Assembly: GCA_020024635.1 (NCBI GenBank)
Contig: JAHHTL010000043.1
Location: forward strand, 1 to 18,822
Reading direction: 5' to 3'
Length of the DNA: 18,822 bases
Source of the DNA: Ruminococcus sp.
GTDB lineage: Bacteria > Bacillota > Clostridia > Lachnospirales > Lachnospiraceae
This document shows, piece by piece, positions 7,253 to 15,416 of the stretch. Position 1 is the first letter of the stretch. Every line of letters begins with the position of its first letter. A program made the position numbers and the translations under genes. A model generated the notes under the pieces. The model saw nothing but the letters and a program-made list of their open reading frames with translations, was not told where the DNA came from and searched no databases.

Positions 7253-10200
7253 CTACTTACTAATCTCGTTTAGAAGCTGTGCTGCAACTGGATTTTTATC
7301 TGTTCTTCCAAACATCTTTAATTGATTGATATAGATCTTTCCTTTTCCATAGGACTTCTCAACAAGCGCAGCCATCTTCTTCCAATTTCCTTCTTGGTCT
7401 TGATTTCCTGTCGCTACCACCACGTTGAAATCATTGATCTCAATTGTTTTTTCCAATAATGGCGTCAAATAGTCAACGGAAGAATCATACCAGTAACGAA
7501 TGTCATTTTTTTCAAGATGTTGGACCAATGGATGCCCCGTATTGCGTGATGCAAAATGCAGTGGAAGCATTCCACAATTTTGAATCTGTACTACATCTTC
7601 TCCTATTTGATAGCTTCCTGCTTCTAGTTCTTGAACGAAGAGTTTTGCGCCTTGCGATACTTTTTCCAAAATCTGCTCTTCTTGTTTTTGATACTTTTCA
7701 TAAGAAGTCACAACGATCCAATCATTTTCTTTAATTTCGTCAAATCCTACTTTCTTCCATCCCATCTCTTCCATGGTTTGCTTTATTCTATCATTTTCCC
7801 CACCAAAAATACAGAGAGAAATTGGATTTGTTTTGATTCTTGGAAAAACGGTAAAATTCCATTCACTATCCTGTAACACGTTCTCCTGTTTGTCTACCAA
7901 TGCAAGCTGTACTTTTACTACTGTTCTTTCTGTTGTTTTTGGCAACTGTACCGTAATATATCCTTGAAATTTACTGTCGCACGATAAAATCTGAGCTGGC
8001 ATTTTTCCCACGGACAAAACGGTATCCTTTTGCACAACTTGGTAAACGATCTTTGTATTTTCCGGGACTTCTTCTTTATCATTGCAAATCCATGCTTCTA
8101 CTTTGATTTCCTCTCCCTCATATCCTGTAAAACGATCACAACGTAAATCTGTCATAAGCGGTGTAAGGGCATCTCGATACGCAAAAAATCCTTCTTTTGG
8201 ATTTCGATCCACATCCATAATTGTCTTCATCCAGCCTGCTGGAAAAGCATCAATAAATAGGTGATATGCAAAAGAATTCATGCGTCCATCTCGACGGAAG
8301 GCTCTTGTCATCAGTGCAATGGCCTCTGCCTGATAGGCTTGACTGGATTTTACCCAATCTTCCATTTTCTTTTGTGTATCATAAAAGAAATAATGGAATC
8401 CTCCGGTTTGTGCACCTTTAATAACTGCTGGGTTCCATTCCGCTTCTTTTTCCAACCATTCTTTTGGATAATATTTTTTCATCACCGAAACATCTTCCAA
8501 TGCTTCAATTCCAAATTCTCCACATCCATAGTGCCATCCTTCTTTCACTGGCAGCCAATATCCTTTATGAAGTTTTCCTACATCTAATCCATGTCCGTTA
8601 TACCAACAAGTATAACAGTGGTTATCTGGAAATCCTTTGGATGGTGGCTCGTAATCTCCGTCAATCGGTTTGATCACTCGATCTGGATTTAACAATTTTA
8701 AAGAAATATCCGCAGCCACAAAGAACTGTTCCATTTCTTCTCTCGTTAGATTTCGATGTGGTTTATTGTGTGCATTTGGCATGGGCTCATTCATGTAACT
8801 TGCAATCACACAACATGCATGAGAACGAATCAAATGTTCCATTTCCTGTACTTGACGTAATCCTTCCACAAATTGATTTCTTCGAAGAGCCGCAAACATT
8901 GGTAAATCCGTCTGAATCATCAATCCAAGTCGATCACAGAGCTGATAGATTTCTGACTGCACTGGTCTTTGCGTCAAACGCAAAAAATTCATATTGCAAA
9001 CTTTTGCTAACAAAAGGTCATTTAAAAGCTGTTCCCAATCTTCGTGAAGTACACATTGTTGCTCATGCCCCATGGTATTTGCCCCACGCAGTCGAATTTG
9101 ACGTCCATTAAGATAAAATTTTCCTTTCGGATTCGACTCTTCATCCATTGTAAAAGAGCGCATTCCAAAGGTTACAACCTGACTATCTTTTTTTTCTTCA
9201 TCCTGCTCTAGAATGGAGACATGACACTGATACAACCATGGTGTTTCCAAGTCCCAAAGTCTACAATCTTTCATTTGAAATGGGATTTTAAAATAATTGA
9301 TTCCTTTTTCTGCCAGCATTGGGATTCCCATTTGATATCTGCCTTCTGCCTTTACTTTTGCTTCGGTTAAGGTATCTCCCATTCCAACTTCTAATGCAGT
9401 TTCTGGATTGTAAATTTTATTTTCAAAAACAATCCCTTTAAAGTTTTGTCCATACACAGAAAAACAAAGCTTTACGGGAAACTCTCCTACTTCACAACTA
9501 TACATTTCCACCCACAATTCTGCTTCTTCTTTCTCAACAAGTGGACGAACAAACAAGTCTTTAATAAAAATTTTCTCTCTTGCTTCGATAAACACGTCTT
9601 GCCAGATTCCCATTCCAGGCGGACAATGGTGCCATCCATCTAGTGGATCATCATATCCCAATCCTGTGGCTGCATAGAATTTATCCCCCGTATGCATCGC
9701 TCCACCATGTTCGCTTATATTTCCCATATGGATATAATCGTTTTCTACCATCACGAACAATTCGTTGGTTCCTTCTTTGGCACAATGTGTGAAATCAAAT
9801 TCAAAGGGTGCGAAAAATCCTTCATGAGAACCCACATAACACTGGTTCATAAAAACATGGGCTTTATAATCCACCGCTTGAAAAGAAACCCACAAAGAAC
9901 CTTTTTCTAAATCTTCTTTCTGTAATTCAAATTTGGTTCGATAATACGTTACTGCTTTTCCTCTCGGTTCCCCGTAATGCGGAAGTACAATATCCTCCCA
10001 TTGCCCTTTTCCTTGCATTACTCCTAGAAGATTCGCTGCATCTTCACTGGTACCAATTCTCCAAGAAAATTCTTTGAGAAGATATTTATTTCGATTTGTA
10101 CGAAGTTTCGGTGCCAAGTCTTGTAAAAATGGACGGTAATATTCTTTTTGTTTTTCTACTTCTTCATACAATTCCTTGGAAGTAGACATTTTTTTCAACG

Positions 10201-10333
10201 GATGGAATGGTCGTTCTCCTTCCTGAAAGTTTAAATTTATCTCTTCTAGTATTGGAGGGGTTGGTTCTACCAATCCCTCGTTTTTGTTTTGGATGCCTGA
10301 TGCTGCTATATTAGCAAAAAAATCGTTTTTCAA
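7253..10333 (-). CDS. Glycoside hydrolase family 2-type enzyme with GATase-like C-terminus
   Basis: This 1026-residue protein has no signal peptide and so acts in the cytoplasm on imported sugar. Residues ~85-250 form the GH2 sugar-binding jelly roll (GQWEDIVLPHYGEPRG at 110-125, then MNQCYVGSHEGFFAPFEFD). An immunoglobulin-like domain spans ~255-395, and the TIM barrel starts at FYLNGRQIRLRGAN (406-419). The acid/base is E516 in SYMNEP and the nucleophile is E606 in GCGEFG. A second beta domain lies at ~725-830. The final ~190 residues (from IKTNPISLCIFGG) look like a class I glutamine-amidotransferase-like fold without a recognisable catalytic triad. The start is a TTG, supported by GAAAGGTG eight bases upstream; no ATG competes. 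Beta-galactosidase, beta-mannosidase, beta-glucuronidase or another GH2 activity are all possible; I do not recognise the subfamily. It lies 33 bases after the LplC-like permease gene. Confidence 0.
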   Translation of the reverse strand: MKNDFFANIAASGIQNKNEGLVEPTPPILEEINLNFQEGERPFHPLKKMSTSKELYEEVEKQKEYYRPFLQDLAPKLRTNRNKYLLKEFSWRIGTSEDAANLLGVMQGKGQWEDIVLPHYGEPRGKAVTYYRTKFELQKEDLEKGSLWVSFQAVDYKAHVFMNQCYVGSHEGFFAPFEFDFTHCAKEGTNELFVMVENDYIHMGNISEHGGAMHTGDKFYAATGLGYDDPLDGWHHCPPGMGIWQDVFIEAREKIFIKDLFVRPLVEKEEAELWVEMYSCEVGEFPVKLCFSVYGQNFKGIVFENKIYNPETALEVGMGDTLTEAKVKAEGRYQMGIPMLAEKGINYFKIPFQMKDCRLWDLETPWLYQCHVSILEQDEEKKDSQVVTFGMRSFTMDEESNPKGKFYLNGRQIRLRGANTMGHEQQCVLHEDWEQLLNDLLLAKVCNMNFLRLTQRPVQSEIYQLCDRLGLMIQTDLPMFAALRRNQFVEGLRQVQEMEHLIRSHACCVIASYMNEPMPNAHNKPHRNLTREEMEQFFVAADISLKLLNPDRVIKPIDGDYEPPSKGFPDNHCYTCWYNGHGLDVGKLHKGYWLPVKEGWHYGCGEFGIEALEDVSVMKKYYPKEWLEKEAEWNPAVIKGAQTGGFHYFFYDTQKKMEDWVKSSQAYQAEAIALMTRAFRRDGRMNSFAYHLFIDAFPAGWMKTIMDVDRNPKEGFFAYRDALTPLMTDLRCDRFTGYEGEEIKVEAWICNDKEEVPENTKIVYQVVQKDTVLSVGKMPAQILSCDSKFQGYITVQLPKTTERTVVKVQLALVDKQENVLQDSEWNFTVFPRIKTNPISLCIFGGENDRIKQTMEEMGWKKVGFDEIKENDWIVVTSYEKYQKQEEQILEKVSQGAKLFVQELEAGSYQIGEDVVQIQNCGMLPLHFASRNTGHPLVQHLEKNDIRYWYDSSVDYLTPLLEKTIEINDFNVVVATGNQDQEGNWKKMAALVEKSYGKGKIYINQLKMFGRTDKNPVAAQLLNEISK

Positions 10334-10366
10334 AATTCTGTCACCTTTCTTTGTCTTAACTCTTTA

Positions 10367-11248
10367 CTAACCTTTTACACTCCCTACTGTTAATCCCTTT
10401 ACGAAATATTTTTGGAAAAATGGGAATACAAAAATCATAGGACCTGCTGCAAGGACACACATTGCCATTCTGGCTGACTCATTTGGAAGTGTAGATAAGT
10501 CGATATTCATCATTCCCGCTGTCATAGCATTTTGAAGTTCTGTAATATTTCCCATCATTCGATACAACATATATTGAAGTGTCACTAAATTGGAATCTTC
10601 AATGTAAAGCAATCCTCTAAACCAATCATTCCAAAATCCAAGAATTGTAAACAATCCTACCGTCGCAAGTGCTGGCTTTGCCAATGGAAGAATTAAATGA
10701 AGATACACTTGTGTTTCTGTAGCTCCATCAATCGTTGCAGACTCCACGATTTCATACGGAATTGTCTGGAAAAAGGTACGCATCAGTAGCAAATACCATG
10801 GAGAAACAATTACCGGAAGAAAGAGCACCCAAAACGTATTTCCCAAATGTAAATATTTGGATACCCAAATAAAAGTTGGTACTAATCCTCCATTAAAAAG
10901 CATCGTGAAGAATATAATAAAACTTACTTTATTTCTATATTTAAAATCGTGTCTTGATAGTGGATATGCACATAAGGACATAATAAAGAGACTCAATACG
11001 GTTCCAATCACACATACTAAAATAGTGACAAGATAGGATTTCAAAATCTTCATTGGATTTCTCAAAATAAACGCATATGCACTAAGTGAAAATCCTCTTG
11101 GCAAAAGAGAATATCCATGTTTTGCAATCTCTACTTCATCTGATAATGAAATCGATACAACTGCAATAAATGGAATGATACAGATGACTGCAATCAATAT
11201 TAACAATATATGAATGAAAAATCGGCCTGGATTTTTTTTCTTCTTCAT
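10367..11248 (-). CDS. lplC: ABC sugar transporter permease, LplC-like (CUT1)
   Basis: This is a 293-residue inner-membrane permease with about six transmembrane helices, beginning with FFIHILLILIAVICIIPFI. The EAA loop that docks the ATPase is visible as VESATIDGATETQVYLHLILPLAKPAL, about two thirds along. The C-terminus FFQKYFVKGLTVGSVKG is the standard ending of LplC/YtcP-type permeases. A GGAGGG site ten bases before the ATG supports the start, and it begins 18 bases after the LplB-like gene ends. It pairs with the LplB-like permease to form the channel. No ATPase gene is nearby; in this family a shared MsmX-type ATPase encoded elsewhere normally serves. Oligosaccharide is the likely cargo, but the permease does not reveal which. 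Confidence 0.
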   Translation of the reverse strand: MKKKKNPGRFFIHILLILIAVICIIPFIAVVSISLSDEVEIAKHGYSLLPRGFSLSAYAFILRNPMKILKSYLVTILVCVIGTVLSLFIMSLCAYPLSRHDFKYRNKVSFIIFFTMLFNGGLVPTFIWVSKYLHLGNTFWVLFLPVIVSPWYLLLMRTFFQTIPYEIVESATIDGATETQVYLHLILPLAKPALATVGLFTILGFWNDWFRGLLYIEDSNLVTLQYMLYRMMGNITELQNAMTAGMMNIDLSTLPNESARMAMCVLAAGPMIFVFPFFQKYFVKGLTVGSVKG

Positions 11249-11266
11249 AACTTCTCGTCCCTCCTT

Positions 11267-12199
11267 CTAGAACATCGCACTCTCTTTGTCTATTTTTCTA
11301 ATGATTCCATTGGTTACTAATACGAGTATGAATCCTACAATGGACTGATAGAACCCAACTGCCGCCGACATTCCAACATCCCCTGTCACCTTCAAAGCTC
11401 GATATACATAGGTATCCAATACGTCTGTTACCGGATATAATGCAGAACTATCCATGGTTGCCTGGAAGAATAATCCAAAGTCTGAATTAAAGATTTTACC
11501 GATTCCAAGAATGGTCATCATAATGATCAGTGGTTTTAAATGAGGAAGTGTAATGTATCTGATTTTTTGCCATGCGGAAGCGCCATCTAAGGAAGCTGCC
11601 TCATAATAGGAATTATCAATACTAAGTAGGGAAGCATAATAAATAACCGAATTATATCCCACTGATTTCCAAAGGAAGATGAGTGGCAAAAGGAAAATCC
11701 AAACCCCGGGCTTTAAATACCACATCACTTCTGCTTCTCCCATTTTTCGAAGAAGGATATTGATAATACCATTGTTTTGATCTAAAAATGCATATAACAT
11801 ATATCCAACAACTACCCAAGAAAGGAAGTATGGTAAAAACATTGCTGTTTGATAAAACTTTCTTGCGCCTTTGCTGATCACTTCATTTAGCATCAGCGCT
11901 ACTGCTACTGAAAAAATAGTTCCCAATAACAAGAATACTAAGTTAAATGCCAATGTATTTCTTGTGATTCGCCATGCATTGTCTGACTGAAGGAAAAACT
12001 TAAAGTTTTCCAATCCACACCATTCACTTCCTAAAATCCCTTTATCATATCGGAAATTTTTAAAAGCTAAGATTAAACCTCCCATAGGAATATAGTGAAA
12101 CAAAAATAAAAAAATTAATGCTGGGGAACACATCAACAATAATTTTTTGTTTTTCTTGCTTTGTCCTTTCGACATTCCTCTTGCTTTTTTTGCTCTCAT
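11267..12199 (-). CDS. lplB: ABC sugar transporter permease, LplB-like (CUT1)
   Basis: This membrane permease is about 310 residues long. It has a basic cytoplasmic N-terminus, a first helix LLLMCSPALIFLFLFHYIPM, the typical AFKNFRYDKGILGSEWCGLENFKFF segment of LplB/YtcP-like proteins, and the EAA loop YYEAASLDGASAWQKIRYITLPHLKPLI. Three in-frame ATGs compete, at 12211, 12208 and 12199. The AGGAGG site abuts the first directly, which is too close. The third, 12 bases downstream, is slightly far but is chosen as most plausible; the second is possible. It forms the heterodimeric channel with the LplC-like partner. It follows the substrate-binding protein gene after a GC-rich hairpin. Confidence 0.
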   Translation of the reverse strand: MRAKKARGMSKGQSKKNKKLLLMCSPALIFLFLFHYIPMGGLILAFKNFRYDKGILGSEWCGLENFKFFLQSDNAWRITRNTLAFNLVFLLLGTIFSVAVALMLNEVISKGARKFYQTAMFLPYFLSWVVVGYMLYAFLDQNNGIINILLRKMGEAEVMWYLKPGVWIFLLPLIFLWKSVGYNSVIYYASLLSIDNSYYEAASLDGASAWQKIRYITLPHLKPLIIMMTILGIGKIFNSDFGLFFQATMDSSALYPVTDVLDTYVYRALKVTGDVGMSAAVGFYQSIVGFILVLVTNGIIRKIDKESAMF

Positions 12200-12231
12200 A
12201 TCCCGCATCATCCTCCTTTTTCTGAAAGAAA

Positions 12232-12257
12232 GGGGCGGCTAAAATTTCAACCACCCC
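12232..12257 (-). terminator. GC-rich hairpin between binding protein and permease genes
   Basis: Read on the minus strand, GGGGTGGTT (12257-12249) pairs with AGCCGCCCC (12240-12232) over an eight-base loop, giving nine pairs including two G-U. Only a short T-rich stretch follows (TTTCTTTC). Such hairpins after binding-protein genes usually stabilise that message or partially stop transcription, so that the binding protein is made in excess over the permeases. That role is inferred. Confidence 0.
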
Positions 12258-12274
12258 AACCATTGTTTCTTCTC

Positions 12275-13759
12275 TTATTTTGCTGCTTTCCACTCGTCAA
12301 TCTGTTTTTGTACTTCTTTTACAATGTCTTTCATTCCCGCTTCGTTTAACTTTGTATTTAACTCGTCAATTGCCTGATCCACATTGTCTACTGCTCCACA
12401 GTTCAATGCAGGGAAGAATTCATCAAGTACTGTTTGAACCTGTGCAAACTGTGTTTTCACTGGTTCTGCATCAAATGTAAATCCTAATGCCTGTGAAGGT
12501 GTTGCTGTGTTATTCATTTCAATTGTTTTTTCATTAATATCTGAAGGTGTTCCTTCCATGATGTATCCATTAAATGTATTTCCCATCATCCAAGGAATTC
12601 CTTTGTATTTATCTGGTGCAGTTAATTTTACTGTATTGTCTCCAACAACTTCGTAGTGTTGTCCTTCAATTCCATAAGAAATTAAATTGTAAAGCTCTTG
12701 ATCTGTATTCATAAGTTCCAATACCATCATGGCACGCTCTGGATGTTTTGATGTACTTGGAATTGCATTAATTGTTGAGGTGATTCCGGATGTTGTAAGA
12801 AGTGCATCGTCGCCAAGCATTGTTGCTACCAATTCGGTTCCTGCTCCCCACTGTCCAACTTCAAGCACCTCTACACCTGGTTTGTACACGCCTCTTGTAC
12901 GCGCTACAATTTTATTTGCTTTTAACTCTGCGTTCATATCTTGTTTTACCATTGCATCATTTGCAATGATTCCTTTGTCTGCCCACTCTTTGGAAACGGT
13001 ACAGAACTCTTTAAATTCTTCTGATTCATATGGATTTACCACTTTCAACTCTGGATCATCAGCTTTGACATAAGCATATTGTGAAACATCATCATAACCA
13101 TAAGAATAAATCAATTCTTGCCATCCAGCCTTTGTTCCAAACCGTTCTATTTTCACGCCGTTTTCAGCACAAGCTTTTTCTAAAAATGGAGTAAGGTCTT
13201 GTAAGCTGTGAATCGAAGTAATATCTAAATTGTATTTTTCTGCTAAATCTTTACGTACAGTCAAGTTTCCTGATTTGGTAAAAATCTGAGCATTTGGAAT
13301 CCCGTAAATTTTACCATCTACTCGAACTGCATCCCACTGCTCTTCAGTAAAAGCTGCTTTGATGCTTGGCGCATATTCGTCCAGCAAATCATCTAATGGA
13401 ATAAACGCTCCTTTTGCAACATTTCCCGCGTATTTGTTTACCCATGACGCTGTAAAGTTAATATCGCCTGCTTCTCCTGATGCATATTTGGTCTGCATTT
13501 TCTGCTCATAATCAGATTCTGCGATTGGAACAAAATTAACAGTTGTGTTAATCTTTTCTTTTAAGATTTCGTTTGCTTTGTCAAACACTTGTTTTTGTTC
13601 TGGAGTTTCTTCGGAACGATAGTACCAGGTAAGTTCTACATGATCTCCCTCTTTTGTACCTGCATCTTTTCCATCATTTGCTTTGTCTTTTCCACACCCT
13701 GTAAAAAGTGTGAGTGCCATTGTTGCACACAACAGTGCGGCTACCAATTTCTTTTTCAT
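12275..13759 (-). CDS. Extracellular sugar-binding lipoprotein of the ABC transporter (LipO/LplA-like)
   Basis: This 494-residue protein begins MKKKLVAALLCATMALTLFTGCG. It has a basic tip, a hydrophobic core and an LFTGC lipobox whose cysteine at ~22 would be lipidated, anchoring it outside the membrane. A polar linker (KDKANDGKDAGTKEGD) follows. The mature part has the class of fold that binds oligosaccharides, and the last ~75 residues (GFTFDAEPVKTQFAQVQ through QKQIDEWKAAK) match the C-terminal domain typical of LipO/LplA proteins (DUF3502). An in-frame ATG 24 bases upstream is rejected because GAGGAG sits six bases before 13759. It is the first gene of the operon and is expected to deliver substrate to the two permeases. 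The ligand is unknown; aromatic and acidic residues are scattered, with no diagnostic motif that I can name. Confidence 0.
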   Translation of the reverse strand: MKKKLVAALLCATMALTLFTGCGKDKANDGKDAGTKEGDHVELTWYYRSEETPEQKQVFDKANEILKEKINTTVNFVPIAESDYEQKMQTKYASGEAGDINFTASWVNKYAGNVAKGAFIPLDDLLDEYAPSIKAAFTEEQWDAVRVDGKIYGIPNAQIFTKSGNLTVRKDLAEKYNLDITSIHSLQDLTPFLEKACAENGVKIERFGTKAGWQELIYSYGYDDVSQYAYVKADDPELKVVNPYESEEFKEFCTVSKEWADKGIIANDAMVKQDMNAELKANKIVARTRGVYKPGVEVLEVGQWGAGTELVATMLGDDALLTTSGITSTINAIPSTSKHPERAMMVLELMNTDQELYNLISYGIEGQHYEVVGDNTVKLTAPDKYKGIPWMMGNTFNGYIMEGTPSDINEKTIEMNNTATPSQALGFTFDAEPVKTQFAQVQTVLDEFFPALNCGAVDNVDQAIDELNTKLNEAGMKDIVKEVQKQIDEWKAAK

Positions 13760-13781
13760 TTTTATCTCCTCTTCTCTTCCC

Positions 13782-13805
13782 AATTGCCAACTTTCTGCGG
13801 CAATT
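13782..13805 (-). repeat. Inverted repeat in the leader of the binding-protein gene
   Basis: AATTGCC (13782-13788) and GGCAATT (13799-13805) form a perfect seven-base dyad with a ten-base spacer, just upstream of the ribosome binding site. It could be an RNA stem that protects the 5' end of the operon message, or an operator. The sequence does not decide between them. Confidence 0.
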
Positions 13806-13818
13806 TGTTTATGAGTTG

Positions 13819-13861
13819 ATTATAATTTTGACTTTTGGAAATTACCACTGTAGAAATTATA
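13819..13861 (-). promoter_or_regulatory. Candidate promoters of the sugar-uptake operon
   Basis: Two perfect minus-strand TATAAT boxes lie at 13824-13819 and 13861-13856, upstream of the binding-protein gene. Neither has a good -35 at 16-18 bases; the hexamers found there are TGGTAA and TATATA. That is what an activator-dependent promoter, here under the membrane AraC protein, would look like. An A-rich stretch precedes the distal box. Either start would give a leader of roughly 50-95 bases. Confidence 0.
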
Positions 13862-13912
13862 CCTTTTTATTATTTTTTTATATATTTCTGATCATATCTA
13901 TACTTTTTTGTT

Positions 13913-14068
13913 CTATTTCTCTTTTTCTCCACTGGATTGTACAATTTGTACACCCTTGTTTACGCAATTTTCCATCTGTCCCTTAAAAAAATCTGTTGGC
14001 ATGTCACCTGTCATGAAGGATTTAGGAGTCGTTACCTGTGAGAATTGCTTTAATAGATGATTACTCAT
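13913..14068 (-). CDS. Possible 51-residue small protein of unknown function
   Basis: This frame reads from an ATG at 14068 through to a TAG, beginning MSNHLLKQFSQVTTPKSF and ending VQIVQSSGEKEK. It is hydrophilic, with no membrane segment or signal peptide and a single cysteine. I do not recognise it. It lies between the terminator of the glycerate operon and the promoter of the sugar operon, on the same strand as both. No ribosome binding site is visible; the bases before the ATG are the T-run of the terminator. A start at the internal ATG (14014) also lacks a site. It may be a chance frame, a remnant of a lost gene, or a truly small protein. The otherwise featureless 13862-14068 stretch holds nothing else except a TGTACA dyad. 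Confidence 0.
   Translation of the reverse strand: MSNHLLKQFSQVTTPKSFMTGDMPTDFFKGQMENCVNKGVQIVQSSGEKEK
13938..13952. promoter_or_regulatory. TGTACA dyad, possible operator
   Basis: TGTACA occurs twice (13938-13943 and 13947-13952) separated by ATT. Each copy is itself palindromic, giving a 15-base near-symmetric element about 80 bases upstream of the nearer candidate promoter of the sugar operon. The position suits an activator site, but the match could be chance in AT-rich DNA. Confidence 0.
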
Positions 14069-14075
14069 AAAGAAA

Positions 14076-14106
14076 AACCACGCAGACCAATAAAATCTGC
14101 GCGGTT
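14076..14106 (-). terminator. Rho-independent terminator of the glycerate operon
   Basis: AACCACGCAGA (14076-14086) pairs with TCTGCGCGGTT (14096-14106) over a nine-base loop, all positions paired with one wobble. On the minus strand the stem is followed by TTTTTCTTT. It lies about 35 bases after the glycerate kinase stop, and this is the strongest terminator in the window. Confidence 0.
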
Positions 14107-14139
14107 TTCTTTCATGTGATTTTTCCTATTTCATATCGT

Positions 14140-15372
14140 CTATACTGTTTCTCCAATTAACACTACCGCAAAATCATTTACATTTGTTCCCGTAGGTCCT
14201 GTCATAACTAATCCATCCACTTGCTCCAGTGCATGATAGGCATCATTGTTTTCTAGGACCTGATAAATTTCAATTCCTTTTTGCCTAAGCTTTTCGCAAG
14301 TGAAACCATCTACATATCCTCCGGCTGCGTCTGTTGGCCCATCTGTTCCATCACTTCCTACGCTAAAGACCGCCAAATTCTTACAACCGGCAATTCCTTC
14401 CGCTGCGCTTAATGCAAATTCTTGGTTTCTTCCACCTTTTCCATTTCCTTTTAAATGTACAATCGTTTCACCGCCAACGATAAAAGCTTTTTTGCCTTTA
14501 GATTCATAAGTTTTTCCAATCGACGCCAGAAAGCTTCCTGCATCTTTCGCTTCACAGCAAAGGGCATCTGTTAATATTTCCGCTTCATATCCAAGCGTTT
14601 CACAAAAAACTTTTGCAGAATTACAAAGAGCTCTTACACTTCCACTTACTGTTGTTGCAACATTAGAAAGGGCTTTCGGCGTTTCACTTTCTATTGCTTC
14701 TTTTGCTTTCTCACTTAAACTTATATGATATTTCTCAACAATCTCTCTTGCTTGCGCAGAGGTAGAGCAATCTACAGAAGCAGGCCCTGAAGCGATCATA
14801 TCAAGTGGATCTCCTAGAATATCACTAAGCACAATGCTGTATACTTTTGCAGGTTCACACATCTTCGCAAATTTTCCACCTTTTACCTTGGACAATCGTT
14901 TTCGGATTGTATTCATTTCTACAATCGAGGCTCCACAGGCAAGCATCTGTTGGGTGATATGTTCCAGTTCTTCTAACTCCACTTCTGGATCTTCAAAAAG
15001 TGCAGATCCACCACCCGAAACCAGAAAAAGAACGGTATCTTCTTCCTTCAATGCTGAAATCAGTTTTTCTGCTTCTCTCGTTCCTTTTACACTATTTTCG
15101 TCCGGTATTGGATGTCCACCTTCAAAGCATCTTATTTGTCCAAGTTTTCCTTTTACATGATTGTATTTTGTAATCACAACTCCATCTTTGATTTTTTCTA
15201 CAAGACTTTCCTTGGCTGCTTTTGCCATATGCCATGCTGCTTTTCCAATTGCAACCAAATAAACATTTCCATCTATCTCCATTTCTTCGATTGCTCTTTT
15301 TACTGCAATATCTGGCAAATTATCTTGAATTGTATTTGTAATTATATAGTCTGCATCTTTTCTTAAATTCAT
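14140..15372 (-). CDS. Glycerate 2-kinase (MOFRL family)
   Basis: This 410-residue cytoplasmic enzyme probably phosphorylates D-glycerate with ATP to 2-phosphoglycerate, feeding lower glycolysis. The N-terminal DUF4147 domain holds YLVAIGKAAWHMAKAA with the conserved lysine at ~44, the glycine-rich LFLVSGGGSALFEDP, and a segment ending VLSDILGDPLDMIASGPAS. The C-terminal MOFRL domain carries VGGETIVHL, GKGGRNQEFALSAA and VFSVGSDGTDGPTDAAGG, then TGPTGTNVNDFAV at the end. Length and motif order are normal for class II glycerate kinases (GckA/TtuD type), which are unrelated to the GlxK/GarK family. It is the last gene of the operon, 44 bases after the GntP permease gene. A weak GAGAAG lies close before the ATG. 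Hydroxypyruvate reductase names seen in older annotation of this family are likely wrong. Confidence 0.
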   Translation of the reverse strand: MNLRKDADYIITNTIQDNLPDIAVKRAIEEMEIDGNVYLVAIGKAAWHMAKAAKESLVEKIKDGVVITKYNHVKGKLGQIRCFEGGHPIPDENSVKGTREAEKLISALKEEDTVLFLVSGGGSALFEDPEVELEELEHITQQMLACGASIVEMNTIRKRLSKVKGGKFAKMCEPAKVYSIVLSDILGDPLDMIASGPASVDCSTSAQAREIVEKYHISLSEKAKEAIESETPKALSNVATTVSGSVRALCNSAKVFCETLGYEAEILTDALCCEAKDAGSFLASIGKTYESKGKKAFIVGGETIVHLKGNGKGGRNQEFALSAAEGIAGCKNLAVFSVGSDGTDGPTDAAGGYVDGFTCEKLRQKGIEIYQVLENNDAYHALEQVDGLVMTGPTGTNVNDFAVVLIGETV

Positions 15373-15416
15373 ATCTTCTCTCTATTCTTTTTCATAATAT
15401 TCCAACCATACCCTTT

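Noticed and set aside
8758..9111. Plus-strand frame of 117 residues opposite the GH2 gene
   Set aside because: It lies wholly antisense to a clearly coding gene, with no recognisable domain or ribosome binding site.
12060..12293. Minus-strand 77-residue frame spanning the gap between lipoprotein and permease genes
   Set aside because: It overlaps both neighbours out of frame and crosses the intercistronic hairpin; it lacks a ribosome binding site and any recognisable motif.
13784..14139. Riboswitch or T-box in the leader of the sugar operon
   Set aside because: I looked for conserved cores or an antiterminator/terminator pair near the start codon; only a short seven-base stem is present and no known riboswitch pattern could be recognised.
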